NCBI GenBank assembly: GCA_902167325.1
Contig: LR632930.1
Span: forward strand, 4,650,001 to 4,714,000
Origin: Chitinophaga pinensis
Lineage (GTDB): Bacteria; Bacteroidota; Bacteroidia; Chitinophagales; Chitinophagaceae
Direction of reading: 5' to 3'
DNA: 64,000 nt
Position 1 is the first letter of the stretch. The number at the start of each line of letters is the position of its first letter. Position numbers and translations under genes: made by a program. Shown piece after piece: positions 17,411-26,399 of the stretch. The notes beneath the pieces were generated by a model. That model was not told the origin of the DNA, ran no database searches, and was given only the letters and a program-made list of their open reading frames with translations.

Positions 17411-19984
17411 CTACTCCCTTACTTCGTAGGTATGCGTACCCGGCCCGGCGGCTATGGCACCTTTCCCCGGCAGCTGTAATGTAGCAGTACAGTTCGGCGG
17501 AATGGTAAGCGTATACCGCACCGTACGACCCTTCCGGCTCCAGGAAGAGGTAATGCGGCCGTAAGGGCCATCGTGATGTGCTTCGAATTGGTTAAGCCCC
17601 TGCACAAAATGAGGGATCATCTTTACATGCCGGAACCCGGGCTTTTCTTCGTCCGGGAATATACCGCCAACGCCTTTAAACAGCCAGGCACCTATTTCTC
17701 CGAACATGATATGATTGAGGGAAATATCGCTTTTGGCATTGATGGGCCAGTTCTCGTACAGGGTAGTGGCCCCGTTCTTCACCCACCATCCCCAGCTGGG
17801 ATAATCTTCCTGCGCCGCAATCTTCCACGCGGCATCGGCATAACCGTTTTCACTGAGGGCATTGAGGATGGTTTTACTGCCAATAAGCCCCACATCCAGA
17901 TGGAAATTATCGGCTGCTACCCTTTTGTACAGATTGGCCGCTACTTTAGCCCGCAGGGAATCTGGTACCAGTCCCCAGTACAATGCCACGCTCAGCTCGG
18001 TTTGTACGCCCTGGCCATAGATACCGGTAGCCCGGTTCAGATAGCGGTCGTTAAACGCCTGACGGATATATGCCGCCAGTGCAGTGTATTTAGCATGATC
18101 CGCCGTCTTCCCCAGCATCTTCGCAGCTTTGGCAAGTATCACCACATCGGCATAATAGAAAGCCGTGGATGTAAAGGGTACGGGCGTTTTGGACTTAACG
18201 GGTATCCAGTCGCCCAGCCCCCAGGTGGTGATGCCTGATGGGGAAATATCGGTGATATGATCCACATAGCGGCGGATACCATCGTACGAACGCGCCAGCA
18301 GCGTGGTATCGCCATAAAAGAGATAGATGTTCCAGGGGATGATGGCAATGGTACTCGTCCAGTCCGGACCGTTGCCCCATTCATACCCCCAGCCACCGGT
18401 GGGAATAATGGAAGGCAGCACACCATTGGGTTGCTGCTCATCGAAGTGATCGTTGAGCCATTTCTCGTATACGGTGATGCCGTCGAAATTATAGAGTGCG
18501 GTTTCTATCGCCTGATGCGCATCGCCCGTCCAGCCATTCTTTTCCCGCTGCGGACAATCAGTAGGATATCCGAAAAGGTTAGACAGGTACGAGTTGTTGG
18601 TTGCCTCCCATATCTTATTCATCACGGGGTTGGAGGTATGTACAAATCCTTTCGGTGCCACGCGGCTATGCAGGAAATAACCGGTTAAACTTTCCTTTTT
18701 CAGTTCCACGGGTTTACTGCTTTCCACTTCCACATACTGGAAGCCTTTGTAGTTGAAGCGCGGCATGAAGGTTTCCTCCTCTTTGCCGGAAAGGATGAAG
18801 ATATCTGTCTGGAAAGGGTCTTTATCATCCGTGGGCCGGTAATGCACATCGATGTTCGACTGATCCGTATGGCCTGAAGAGTCTAACCGTTCCGCATGCC
18901 GCAGCCGCAGAATGGTACCTGCAGAGCCTTTTACCTTTATCTGCGAAACGCCGGAGATGTTCTGTGCCAGTCCGAACACATACTGTGTATCACTGAACTT
19001 ACGGAAGGTAATGGCAGGGAGGGTATCGCAGGCAGCTACGGGAGCCATGGCCTGCGCGGTAACGTTCAGGGAAGGTGCGGCACGGAGGAGTACATTTTTC
19101 CAGTCTTTATCGTTGTAACGTGCGGCAGCCCATCCTTCCTTTTCCAACCTTGCATCGTAATGTTCGGCGGTATAAATGCTGTTGAAGATGACTGGGCCGG
19201 TAGTGGTTTTCCAGTCTTTACCGGTAGAGATGGTTTCCACCCGCCCGTCTTCATACGTAATGCGCACATCCATACAGAAAGCGGGCCTTGCACGCCAGGG
19301 AGCTTTATGGAAATCCCACACGGCGGTAGACTGATGATTATACCATCCGTTCCCCAACATCACGCCCATAGCATTCTCTCCGGATTGCAGCTGTTGGGTA
19401 ACATCCCAGGTAAGGTATAGATTGCGGCGGTCGAAGCGGGTGTACATGGGATCGAGGCGGTGATCACCTATACGCTGACCGTTGATGTAGAGTTCATATA
19501 AACCGGCGGCCGCGATGTAGGCCCTTGCACTGCGGATCTTCCCTTCCGCTTTAAACGTCTTCCTGAAAAGAGCGGCGGGTTTAAGATCCACATCATTCAC
19601 ATCACTGATCCATGCGCCTTTCCACGCCTGCTGCTGCAGCATACCGGTTTCAAATCCCGCAGTGGCGGAAGCGGTGGTTTGATCTTTATCATGAACGGTA
19701 ACGGTCCATTCATAAGCGGTGAACGGTTGTAATGCAGGCCCCGCATACCGGAGAAAGCCGGCATCCGTTTGCACTACGGGAGATGTCCAGATGATAGAGG
19801 TACCGGCACGTACCGTTACCTGAAAGGCGGCCTGCGCACCGCTGCTGAGGTTCCATGTAAACCGTGGCTGTGCGGCATCTATTCCGATGGGATTGGTAAG
19901 ATGCTCACAACGGAGACCGGCGGGCTGTCCGCCAAAGGATTGCAGTGCGGCAAAGAGGCTGCAAAGGAAGAAAACGCGTTTCAT
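17411..19984 (-). CDS. Alpha-L-rhamnosidase, GH78
   Basis: 857-residue exported enzyme that releases terminal alpha-L-rhamnose. A short signal (MKRVFFLCSLFAALQSFG) is followed by the N-terminal beta domains: the LRCEHLTNPIGIDAAQPRF start, then the Bac_rhamnosid_N part with AARAYIAAAGLYELYINGQR-like spacing (about 145-310) and the middle fibronectin-like domain (about 320-440). The alpha/alpha-barrel catalytic domain (about 450-780) has the D-C-P-Q-R-E-K-N-G-W-T-G-D-A-H block near residue 478, which carries the acidic catalytic residues of GH78, and WGLGDW near 600. The C-terminal beta domain ends the protein. It lies between the sulfatase and the DUF5054 gene on the same strand, suggesting joint degradation of a sulfated rhamnose-containing glycan. 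Confidence 0.93.
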   Translation of the reverse strand: MKRVFFLCSLFAALQSFGGQPAGLRCEHLTNPIGIDAAQPRFTWNLSSGAQAAFQVTVRAGTSIIWTSPVVQTDAGFLRYAGPALQPFTAYEWTVTVHDKDQTTASATAGFETGMLQQQAWKGAWISDVNDVDLKPAALFRKTFKAEGKIRSARAYIAAAGLYELYINGQRIGDHRLDPMYTRFDRRNLYLTWDVTQQLQSGENAMGVMLGNGWYNHQSTAVWDFHKAPWRARPAFCMDVRITYEDGRVETISTGKDWKTTTGPVIFNSIYTAEHYDARLEKEGWAAARYNDKDWKNVLLRAAPSLNVTAQAMAPVAACDTLPAITFRKFSDTQYVFGLAQNISGVSQIKVKGSAGTILRLRHAERLDSSGHTDQSNIDVHYRPTDDKDPFQTDIFILSGKEEETFMPRFNYKGFQYVEVESSKPVELKKESLTGYFLHSRVAPKGFVHTSNPVMNKIWEATNNSYLSNLFGYPTDCPQREKNGWTGDAHQAIETALYNFDGITVYEKWLNDHFDEQQPNGVLPSIIPTGGWGYEWGNGPDWTSTIAIIPWNIYLFYGDTTLLARSYDGIRRYVDHITDISPSGITTWGLGDWIPVKSKTPVPFTSTAFYYADVVILAKAAKMLGKTADHAKYTALAAYIRQAFNDRYLNRATGIYGQGVQTELSVALYWGLVPDSLRAKVAANLYKRVAADNFHLDVGLIGSKTILNALSENGYADAAWKIAAQEDYPSWGWWVKNGATTLYENWPINAKSDISLNHIMFGEIGAWLFKGVGGIFPDEEKPGFRHVKMIPHFVQGLNQFEAHHDGPYGRITSSWSRKGRTVRYTLTIPPNCTATLQLPGKGAIAAGPGTHTYEVRE

Positions 19985-20003
19985 GAAGCGTAATATAAAA
20001 AAT

Positions 20004-20026
20004 CATCGGGATCAACTGTCCCGGTG
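20004..20026 (-). terminator. Terminator-like hairpin after the sulfatase
   Basis: Arms 20019-20026 and 20004-20011 (8 positions, one mismatch), loop of 7, followed on the minus strand by ATTTTTT. It lies in the 58 bases between the sulfatase stop and the rhamnosidase start, so the two may not be fully co-transcribed, or read-through may set their ratio. Confidence 0.5.
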
Positions 20027-20042
20027 CATCCTGCTCTGACTG

Positions 20043-21548
20043 TTACTTCCCTTCTTTCGGCCACTTCACATCCAGCAGTTCCCATTCCCTGATATGGGCC
20101 GGACGGTGCTCTTTCTTCACAATATCATCGAAACGGGTAAGCAGTGCCGGATGCTGCGCGGCGAGATCGCGCTGCTCAGCGGGATCGGTATCGAGGTCAT
20201 AGAGTTCCCATTGTTTCTTAGCGTCCTGCTTCAACCCGGTTTTAATTGCTTTCCATTTACCCATGCGGATGGCGAGCTGGCCGCCCTTTTCGGGATACTC
20301 GAAGTAGAGGTATTCACGGGTAGCCGTTTTTGCGGACTTACCCGTCATTTCCGGGAGCAGTGAAATACCATCGTTCTCCGGAACGGGGATGCCCGCTATG
20401 TCCGCGAAGGTAGCCAGCAGATCGTATTGTACGGAGATAAGGGAAGAGGTACTGCCGGCGGGTATTTTCCCGGCCCAGCGTACAATGAGCGGTTCGCGGA
20501 TGCCGCCTTCGTAGAGATCCATTTTAAGGCCGCGCAGGCCGGCAGCGCTGTTGAAGAAAGCAGGCTGCACACCACCGTTGAAAGTAGCGCCGTTATCACT
20601 GGAAAAAAGGATCACGGTTTCCCCGTCTATCCCCTGCTTACGGATGGCTTCGAGGATAATACCCACCTGTGTATCAAGATAAGTGATCATGGCGGCGTAG
20701 GTACTGAGGGGATATTTGGTGGAGGCATAGCCGTTGTTGCCGTAGTAGGGCTTTTCGTTGAACTGCCCCACATAGGCCTGCACGGCACTGTCTGGCGCCT
20801 GCAGCGATACATGCGGCAGGGTGTAAGGCAGATACAGGAAGAATGGTCCGGCTGCATTTTGATGGATAAAATCCAGTGCCTTGCCGGTCATTTTATCAAT
20901 AGCGTATTCTTTTCCTTTGAACTGACTGAAGTCCTCATCTGTGGCAACAGCAGGATTCAGTGTTTTGTGAACGTAGATGGAAGGATTACTGAGACTGTCC
21001 CAACGTCCGTTCTCCCACAGGTGAGTGGGGTAGAAATTATGGGACTGTTTCTGATCGTAGTACCCGTAGAAATAATCGAAGCCCTGCTTGTTGGGGTTGC
21101 CGGTGGTGGTATGCATGCCGAGGCCCCACTTGCCTATGGCACCCGTTTTATACCCGGCCTGTTGCAGCATACGGGCAACGGTGAGGGTATTTTCGGGGAG
21201 GGGCATCTGCCCGCCTTCGAGCGAATCAGCAAAACCACCCATTTCATAATTGCCACGGATGTAACTATGCCCGCCATGGCGGCCGGTCAAGAGCATACAG
21301 CGTGCAGGAGCACATACGGGGGTGCTGGTATAGAACCGGTCGAACTTCATACCCTGTGCAGCCAGCCGGTCGAGGTGCGGGGTTTTGATCTTTTGCTGAC
21401 CATACGCTCCTACTTCTCCAACGCCCAGATCGTCGGCATAGATGAGGATGATATTCGGCTTTTTGCCCGCGGGCTTCTTACGCTGTGCGGCCACCTCCTG
21501 CGAAAAAACGCCGAGCAGGAGAAGGCTGGTGCAGATCCAGTGCTTCAT
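20043..21548 (-). CDS. Exported arylsulfatase-type sulfatase (formylglycine-dependent)
   Basis: 501-residue sulfatase. The ATG at 21548 gives a signal peptide (MKHWICTSLLLLGVFSQEVAAQ). The metal-site motif ADDLG is at residues 38-42. The family signature C-x-P-x-R-x-x-x-L-T-G-R is complete at Cys79 to Arg90; Cys79 should be converted to formylglycine by a maturase that is not in this window. HTTTGNPNKQGFDYFYGY, DNGATF and the C-terminal YDLDTDPAEQRDLA block also fit. It would remove sulfate esters from a periplasmic or extracellular glycan. It is divergent from an AraC regulator (184 bases between starts) and upstream of the rhamnosidase, which points to a sulfated rhamnose-containing substrate; the exact substrate class cannot be read from sequence. 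Confidence 0.92.
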   Translation of the reverse strand: MKHWICTSLLLLGVFSQEVAAQRKKPAGKKPNIILIYADDLGVGEVGAYGQQKIKTPHLDRLAAQGMKFDRFYTSTPVCAPARCMLLTGRHGGHSYIRGNYEMGGFADSLEGGQMPLPENTLTVARMLQQAGYKTGAIGKWGLGMHTTTGNPNKQGFDYFYGYYDQKQSHNFYPTHLWENGRWDSLSNPSIYVHKTLNPAVATDEDFSQFKGKEYAIDKMTGKALDFIHQNAAGPFFLYLPYTLPHVSLQAPDSAVQAYVGQFNEKPYYGNNGYASTKYPLSTYAAMITYLDTQVGIILEAIRKQGIDGETVILFSSDNGATFNGGVQPAFFNSAAGLRGLKMDLYEGGIREPLIVRWAGKIPAGSTSSLISVQYDLLATFADIAGIPVPENDGISLLPEMTGKSAKTATREYLYFEYPEKGGQLAIRMGKWKAIKTGLKQDAKKQWELYDLDTDPAEQRDLAAQHPALLTRFDDIVKKEHRPAHIREWELLDVKWPKEGK

Positions 21549-21732
21549 GGGCTGAAGATAATAAACCACAACGGTCTGCGCCATGATATTTCGTGGCGGC
21601 ATCGGCATATCGGGGAGCATATCTTACCACAAAAATTTCAGCATGTTATCAAATCCTTATCCACAGGCAATTTCAGAGCACGGACATTCTTCTGGCACAG
21701 CAATCGTTCTTATCCTGCCAAAATCCAATCCC

Positions 21733-22527
21733 ATGCAACCAAGTCATAACGAATCTTTCCGTCTGCAACCCTTACCTGCCCGTACGGGCGGTGCGTCCAA
21801 CGAAATTCAGCTGGTGCATCTCACACAGGGGGCCTGTTTGCTCGAAGGTGCCGCCACACAAACCGAGGGCCTCTACTTCATCCGCAGTGCCGCATCCGGC
21901 GAAGGCGCTTTCTCCCGCGATGCCAAAGGGCATTCCTTCACATTCACCCACGACTTCATCCACTACATCCCCCTCGTGTACGAGCTATGCCTGCAGGGTG
22001 CAGCGGGTAAACCCGTGCTGCGGGTGGAGCCTGCACAACGGGGCGAAGTATTTGAACTGCTGCAGCTCATCCGCACCGAATGGGAATCCGACCGGCCATA
22101 CCGGTTAGACATGATCCGTGATTACCTGAAAATACTCCTCCGCCAGATTGCACGCTGCCTGCCTGCTCCCCGCACAGGCTATTCGGCCGACCGTAAAACC
22201 GGACTGGTACGGCAATTCCTCGCACAGCTCGACCAGCATTTCATCCTCCTCAAAAAAGTGACCGATTACGCAGGCAACCTGCACGTTACCGCCAACCACC
22301 TCAATACCACGCTCAAGGAGCTGACAGGCGTAACGGCCAGTGAGCACATCCGCCGCAGAATACTATCCGAAGCGCGCATGCTGGCCACCCATCGGGAGAA
22401 TTATTCCATGAAGGAAATCGCGTACCACCTGGGGTTTGAAGACAAATCGCACTTCTCGAAATACTTTAAGAACGCTTCGGGGAAGAATTTTACCAATTAC
22501 AAGAAAGAGCTGTCTATGGAAGCATGA
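21733..22527 (+). CDS. AraC family transcriptional regulator
   Basis: 264-residue regulator with a cupin-like N-terminal half (the region with LLEGAATQTEGLYFIRSA resembles an AraC_binding sensor) and a C-terminal AraC-type double helix-turn-helix at about 165-260: HVTANHLNTTLKELTG, then MKEIAYHLGFEDKSHFSKYF and KNASGKNFTNYKKEL. The start used is the ATG at 21733; an earlier in-frame ATG would add 50 residues unlike the family. It is divergent from the sulfatase and shares a 184-base promoter region with it, so it is the likely regulator of the sulfatase, rhamnosidase and DUF5054 genes. It is 18 bases upstream of the acetyltransferase gene, which appears to have its own promoter. Confidence 0.9.
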   Translation: MQPSHNESFRLQPLPARTGGASNEIQLVHLTQGACLLEGAATQTEGLYFIRSAASGEGAFSRDAKGHSFTFTHDFIHYIPLVYELCLQGAAGKPVLRVEPAQRGEVFELLQLIRTEWESDRPYRLDMIRDYLKILLRQIARCLPAPRTGYSADRKTGLVRQFLAQLDQHFILLKKVTDYAGNLHVTANHLNTTLKELTGVTASEHIRRRILSEARMLATHRENYSMKEIAYHLGFEDKSHFSKYFKNASGKNFTNYKKELSMEA

Positions 22528-22533
22528 TTTGCG

Positions 22534-22541
22534 TTAAATTG
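22534..22541 (+). promoter_or_regulatory. -7-like element immediately before the GNAT gene
   Basis: TAAATTG (22535-22541), close to TAnnTTTG, ends four bases before the start codon at 22546. Transcription would begin at or next to the ATG, giving an almost leaderless mRNA. Similar elements precede the next two genes. Confidence 0.35.
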
Positions 22542-22545
22542 CCGC

Positions 22546-23121
22546 ATGCTTACGTTCCAACTCACCCCAATTCCCGACATTACAACAGAAAGACTGGTAT
22601 TACGACAAATCCATCATGGCGATGCCGATGAGATTCTTTACCTGCGCAGCCATCCTTCCCTGATGCATTTCATCCCGAGAGTTCGTGCCGTTTCGATAGA
22701 AGACGCGAAGGAACTCATTGACCGGTTCCTGAAACTGGCGGAGTTGAACGAGGCCATTAACTGGGGTATTACACTGAAGGGAGAAGATAAAGTGATCGGC
22801 GTGATCGGGTATGTGAAACTGAATGCGGCTGCTCACCGCGCAGAGGTGGGCTATATGCTGCACGATGGTTATCATGGCAAAGGCATTATCCGCGAAGCCC
22901 TTGCCGCCGTGCTGCATCATGGATTTGAAACATACCACCTGCATTCCGTGGAAGCCATCATTGATCCGGTAAATGTGGCGAGTGAGAAAGTGCTGAACCA
23001 CGCAGGATTTGTGAAGGAAGGATTTTTCCGGGAAGCGCAGTATTTCAACGGTCAGTACCTCGATATATCGGTGTATACCCTCTTAACGCCATTTCGTAAC
23101 AAACAGGATAACGGCAAATAG
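22546..23121 (+). CDS. GNAT family N-acetyltransferase (RimJ/RimL-like)
   Basis: 191-residue acetyltransferase of the RimJ/RimL subfamily. It begins with the ITTERLVLRQIHHGDADEI block, followed by GVIGYVKLN and the acetyl-CoA loop region around GYMLHDGYHGKGIIREAL (about 101-118), then the S-E-K-V-L-N-H-A-G-F-V-K-E-G-F-F motif near residue 147. This subfamily acetylates protein N-termini or small amines; the substrate here is not predictable. The gene ends 17 bases before the phosphatase gene on the same strand. Confidence 0.9.
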   Translation: MLTFQLTPIPDITTERLVLRQIHHGDADEILYLRSHPSLMHFIPRVRAVSIEDAKELIDRFLKLAELNEAINWGITLKGEDKVIGVIGYVKLNAAAHRAEVGYMLHDGYHGKGIIREALAAVLHHGFETYHLHSVEAIIDPVNVASEKVLNHAGFVKEGFFREAQYFNGQYLDISVYTLLTPFRNKQDNGK

Positions 23122-23138
23122 CGTAAATTCGCTGCCAC

Positions 23139-23870
23139 ATGAGCAGAACCTTTGCGATAGGCGATATTCACGGTGCTTATAAAGCCCTGCACCAGATCAT
23201 AGAAAAGATACATCCCCTTCCCGGCGACCGGCTGATATTCCTGGGCGATTATGTAGACGGATGGTCACAGTCCGCCGAAACCATCGCTTACATGATGGAG
23301 CTGGAACAACGCTGTACCTGCATCTTCCTCCGTGGTAACCACGATGCCTGGTGCGAATCGTGGCTGGCAGGAGAGCCTGCATCCGAACTCTGGCTGCAGC
23401 ATGGCGGAAAGGCTACCGTAGCCAGCTATGAAAAGCTGCTGCCCGAAGCCCGCAAAGCACACCTGGCATTCTACCGCCGCATGCGGCAATTTTATACCGA
23501 CGAGCATAACCGCCTCTACATCCACGCCGGCTTCGCATCCATGCACGGGCCCGATTACGAGCGGTATCAGTATAACTATATGTGGGACCGTACCTTATGG
23601 GAAATGGCGCTTTCCCTCGACCCTAAGCTCAGTACTACGGATATCCTTTATCCCAAGCGCCTGCGCCTCTTCAGTGAAATATTCATCGGGCATACCCCTA
23701 CCATCAACTACGGCCAGTTCATGCCCATGCATGCCGGCAATGTATGGAATGTGGATACGGGAGCCGGATTCAATGGCAGGCTCACTGCCCTTGACCTGCG
23801 TACCAAAGAATGTATCCAGAGTGATACGGTGCAGTACCTCTATCCCGGTGAAAAAGGCCGGAATACCTGA
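23139..23870 (+). CDS. PPP-family metallophosphoesterase (serine/threonine phosphatase-like)
   Basis: 243 residues with the complete metal-binding signature: GDIHG at 8-12, GDYVDGW near 36, RGNHD near 66, then His residues in YIHAGFAS and FIGHTP. The short C-terminal part has no extra domain. The nearest described relatives are bacterial ApaH/PrpE-like protein or dinucleotide phosphatases; the substrate cannot be told. The element TAAATTCG ends seven bases before the ATG, so the leader is very short. It lies between a GNAT gene and dusB, all on the plus strand with gaps of 17 and 23 bases. Confidence 0.88.
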   Translation: MSRTFAIGDIHGAYKALHQIIEKIHPLPGDRLIFLGDYVDGWSQSAETIAYMMELEQRCTCIFLRGNHDAWCESWLAGEPASELWLQHGGKATVASYEKLLPEARKAHLAFYRRMRQFYTDEHNRLYIHAGFASMHGPDYERYQYNYMWDRTLWEMALSLDPKLSTTDILYPKRLRLFSEIFIGHTPTINYGQFMPMHAGNVWNVDTGAGFNGRLTALDLRTKECIQSDTVQYLYPGEKGRNT

Positions 23871-23877
23871 TTTTTCG

Positions 23878-23885
23878 TAATTTTG
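23878..23885 (+). promoter_or_regulatory. -7 box before dusB
   Basis: TAATTTTG is an exact TAnnTTTG match, eight bases upstream of the dusB start codon. No TTTG lies at -33 spacing. The expected start of transcription is at or just before the ATG. Confidence 0.45.
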
Positions 23886-23893
23886 CGGCCGCG

Positions 23894-24931
23894 ATGGTAA
23901 GAATCGAACATATAACGCTGCCGGAATTCCCGCTTTTACTTGCACCCATGGAGGATGTGAGCGATCCGCCGTTCCGGGTGGTTTGCAAGGAAAACGGAGC
24001 CGATCTCCTGTATACGGAGTTCATTTCCAGTGAAGGGCTTATCGGTGATTCGGCCAAATGCCGCCGTAAGCTGGATATATTCGATGAAGAACGCCCTGCA
24101 GGTGTACAGCTGTTCGGAGGCGATGAAAAGCGCATGGCCATGGCGGCCCATATCGTAGACCTTACCCGGCCCGATTTCCTCGATATCAACTTCGGATGCC
24201 CCGTTAAAGGTATTGTAGCCCAGGGCGCTGGCTCCGGTGTACTGAAGGATATGCAGCTGATGCAAAGGCTTACCGCTGCCGTTGTAAAGGCCACTTCCCT
24301 CCCCGTAACGGTCAAAACACGCCTCGGCTGGGACGACGATACCAAAAACATCGAAACGGTGGCAGAAATGCTCCAGGATGCCGGTATTAAAGCCCTCACC
24401 ATCCACGGCCGCACCCGCTGCCAGATGTATAAGGGCGAGGCCGACTGGTCGCTCATCGCCAAAGTGAAGAACAACCCCCGCATCAAAATACCCATCTTCG
24501 GCAACGGGGATATCGACAGTCCGCAGAAAGCATTGGAATATAAAAACCGATATGGCATAGACGGCATCATGGTAGGCCGCGCCGCCATCGGTCATCCCTG
24601 GATCTTCCGGGAAATACGCCACTTCCTCCATACCGGTGAAGAATTACCCGCCCCTACTGTGGCAGAACGCATTGCAGTGTGCAGGCAGCAGCTGGTGAAA
24701 TCCCTGCAATGGAAAGGCCCTGTGGCAGGCATATACAATATGCGCCGCCATTACCTCACGTACCTGAAAAGCCTCCCCGGCATCAAGGAATACCGCAGCC
24801 GCCTCGTTACCCTCAACGATCCGGAAGAGATACATGCTGTACTCGATGAGATCTTACAGGCATACGACGGCTTCGAGATGGAAAAGAAACCCATCCGGCT
24901 TATCAACTACCACGAAAATTGTCCGCTGTAA
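23894..24931 (+). CDS. dusB: tRNA-dihydrouridine synthase DusB
   Basis: 345-residue FMN flavoenzyme that reduces uridine to dihydrouridine in the tRNA D-loop. The TIM barrel carries LLAPMEDVSDPPFRVVC near residue 15, the catalytic Cys102 in INFGCPVKGIVAQGAGSGVL, VKTRLGWDDD near residue 140, TIHGRTRCQMYKGEADW, and GDIDSPQKAL followed by GIDGIMVGRAAIGHPWIF. The C-terminal helical domain binds tRNA (RRHYLTYLKSLPG). Length fits the family. It is convergent with a small lipoprotein gene with only four bases between the two stop codons, with no room for a separate terminator. Confidence 0.93.
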   Translation: MVRIEHITLPEFPLLLAPMEDVSDPPFRVVCKENGADLLYTEFISSEGLIGDSAKCRRKLDIFDEERPAGVQLFGGDEKRMAMAAHIVDLTRPDFLDINFGCPVKGIVAQGAGSGVLKDMQLMQRLTAAVVKATSLPVTVKTRLGWDDDTKNIETVAEMLQDAGIKALTIHGRTRCQMYKGEADWSLIAKVKNNPRIKIPIFGNGDIDSPQKALEYKNRYGIDGIMVGRAAIGHPWIFREIRHFLHTGEELPAPTVAERIAVCRQQLVKSLQWKGPVAGIYNMRRHYLTYLKSLPGIKEYRSRLVTLNDPEEIHAVLDEILQAYDGFEMEKKPIRLINYHENCPL

Positions 24932-24935
24932 AAGC

Positions 24936-25370
24936 CTATTCGCAGGCTGCTTTAGTGTAAGGAGAAGGATCGAAGTGCAGACGGGCATCGTCTGCCGCAA
25001 ATACCGGTACGCCGTTGGCATCGGCACTGTCCGCCAGGGCCTCATACAACTGATCGCCCATCATTTTGAAGATAACAGGCCTGTCGCTCGTAACGCCTTC
25101 GCTTTTGAAGTGATAGGTACCCCTGAAAATATTATCCTTCAAAGCACCGTCTACCGTTCCGGTATTGCCGTCTTTTTCATGGAAATCATATTCCAGCACC
25201 CCTTTTACATCTCCATCGTTCACCACCAGTTGTAAAACAAAGGTGTCGCGCCCGGTCACTTTCCGGTAACAATGCGCGCTGGCTTCGCTTTCAGCAGATT
25301 GCTGATTGGAAGGGGCCGATTGGCAGGCGATCATGATAACCGGGAAAGACAACAGAACTGCAATACGCAT
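24936..25370 (-). CDS. Small putative lipoprotein of unknown function
   Basis: 144 residues. The ATG at 25370 gives MRIAVLLSFPVIMIAC, a compact lipoprotein signal with the acylated Cys at residue 16. The rest is beta-rich: CYRKVTGRDTFVLQLVVNDG, VKGVLEYDFHEKDGNTGTVDG, and FRGTYHFKSEG. This pattern of short strands (a bound followed by GxxxG-type turns) resembles small Bacteroidota lipoproteins of unknown role that may fold as a lipocalin-like barrel; I do not recognise the family. It stands alone, convergent with dusB and divergent from the DinB-like gene. Confidence 0.75.
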   Translation of the reverse strand: MRIAVLLSFPVIMIACQSAPSNQQSAESEASAHCYRKVTGRDTFVLQLVVNDGDVKGVLEYDFHEKDGNTGTVDGALKDNIFRGTYHFKSEGVTSDRPVIFKMMGDQLYEALADSADANGVPVFAADDARLHFDPSPYTKAACE

Positions 25371-25482
25371 GGAACACATAATTTTTCCCAATCTACAGAA
25401 AAAAAGTTGAACCCTGCTGACATAAGGCTGTCAAACCCCCATCGCATCTTTGTTTCATCAAACCAATTAAAACCTGATTATT

Positions 25483-25980
25483 ATGGCAACTATTCCCACA
25501 CTGCTGCAAGAAATGGCCCGCGAGGCCGAAACCACCCGCAAAATGCTGGGCCGCATTCCGTCTGACAAGCTGGACTGGCGCCCGCATCCCAAAAGCATGG
25601 ATATGCGCACCCTTGCCATCCATATCGCGGAGCTCCCCAGCTGGGCAAAGATGGCGGTAGAAACCGATGAGCTGGATTTTGCAGGTATGGACTGGACGCC
25701 TACACCGGTAAGCAGCGCACAAGAAATCCTCGACATCCATGAGAAGTCACTGAAAGAAGGCTATTCCAGCCTCGAAAGCGCAGATGAATCCACTTTCGGC
25801 AAACCCTGGACCCTGCGTACCGGCGACCAGATCCACGCCGTAAATCCCAAATCGGAAGTGATCCGCATGGCTTACAACCAGATTGTGCACCACAGGGCGC
25901 AGCTGGGCGTTTACCTCCGCCTGCTGGAAGTACCCATCCCCGGCAGCTACGGACCCAGTGCAGACGAGCCTGAAATGTAA
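25483..25980 (+). CDS. DinB family protein
   Basis: 165-residue four-helix-bundle protein of the DinB/YfiT superfamily. Features are the opening TLLQEMAREAETTRKMLGRIP, the DWRPHPKSMDMRTLAIHIAELP block with a conserved His, and the C-terminal N-Q-I-V-H-H-R-A-Q-L-G-V-Y-L-R motif, whose His residues supply the metal site. Superfamily members include thiol-dependent transferases and hydrolases; the reaction here is unknown. It is followed by a strong terminator and stands alone. Confidence 0.9.
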   Translation: MATIPTLLQEMAREAETTRKMLGRIPSDKLDWRPHPKSMDMRTLAIHIAELPSWAKMAVETDELDFAGMDWTPTPVSSAQEILDIHEKSLKEGYSSLESADESTFGKPWTLRTGDQIHAVNPKSEVIRMAYNQIVHHRAQLGVYLRLLEVPIPGSYGPSADEPEM

Positions 25981-26002
25981 TGCCAGGTATACTCATTAGG
26001 TC

Positions 26003-26037
26003 AAAAGGCCGCTTCACACCATGGAGCGGCCTTTTTT
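26003..26037 (+). terminator. Terminator after the DinB-family gene
   Basis: A perfect 9-base stem (26005-26013 AAGGCCGCT with 26025-26033 AGCGGCCTT), loop of 11, followed by TTTT, 25 bases after the stop codon. Confidence 0.85.
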
Positions 26038-26229
26038 ACGCAGGGCTTTAACCTCCCTTCATGATAACTTAATAATGGCTTACCAGGGGGTTAAAGTCTT
26101 TATATTCTAACTAAATACTGATATTATACTCGCGCCATTGTATATGAAAAGCTTCATTCTGTACTAAACACCGGGTACCCATTTAGTGAAACCCAATACA
26201 GTAAAGGGTTATAGATATTTTTGAATATC

Positions 26230-26295
26230 GCATACCTACATTACGCCTACAGTAACCCTTATGTAACCCTTAAGTATCTTTTAAGTATGTCCCGT
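26230..26295. repeat. Degenerate tandem array, six 11-base units
   Basis: Reading in steps of 11 from 26230 gives GCATACCTACA, TTACGCCTACA, GTAACCCTTAT, GTAACCCTTAA, GTATCTTTTAA, GTATGTCCCGT. Neighbouring units match at up to 10 of 11 positions, while distant units share little, so the array has drifted along its length. Confidence 0.6.
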
Positions 26296-26399
26296 CCTGG
26301 AATAGCTCTACAGAATTAACAATAGTCCTGTAAATTGGTATTTCACCATTCCCCTCTCGGCCTATCCGATGATATTATTTTAACAACCTCGCATACGCA

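Noticed and set aside
20427..21749. A 440-residue open frame on the plus strand opposite the sulfatase
   Set aside because: It overlaps a sulfatase with all catalytic motifs on the minus strand, has no recognisable domain and no promoter, and reflects the codon pattern of the real gene.
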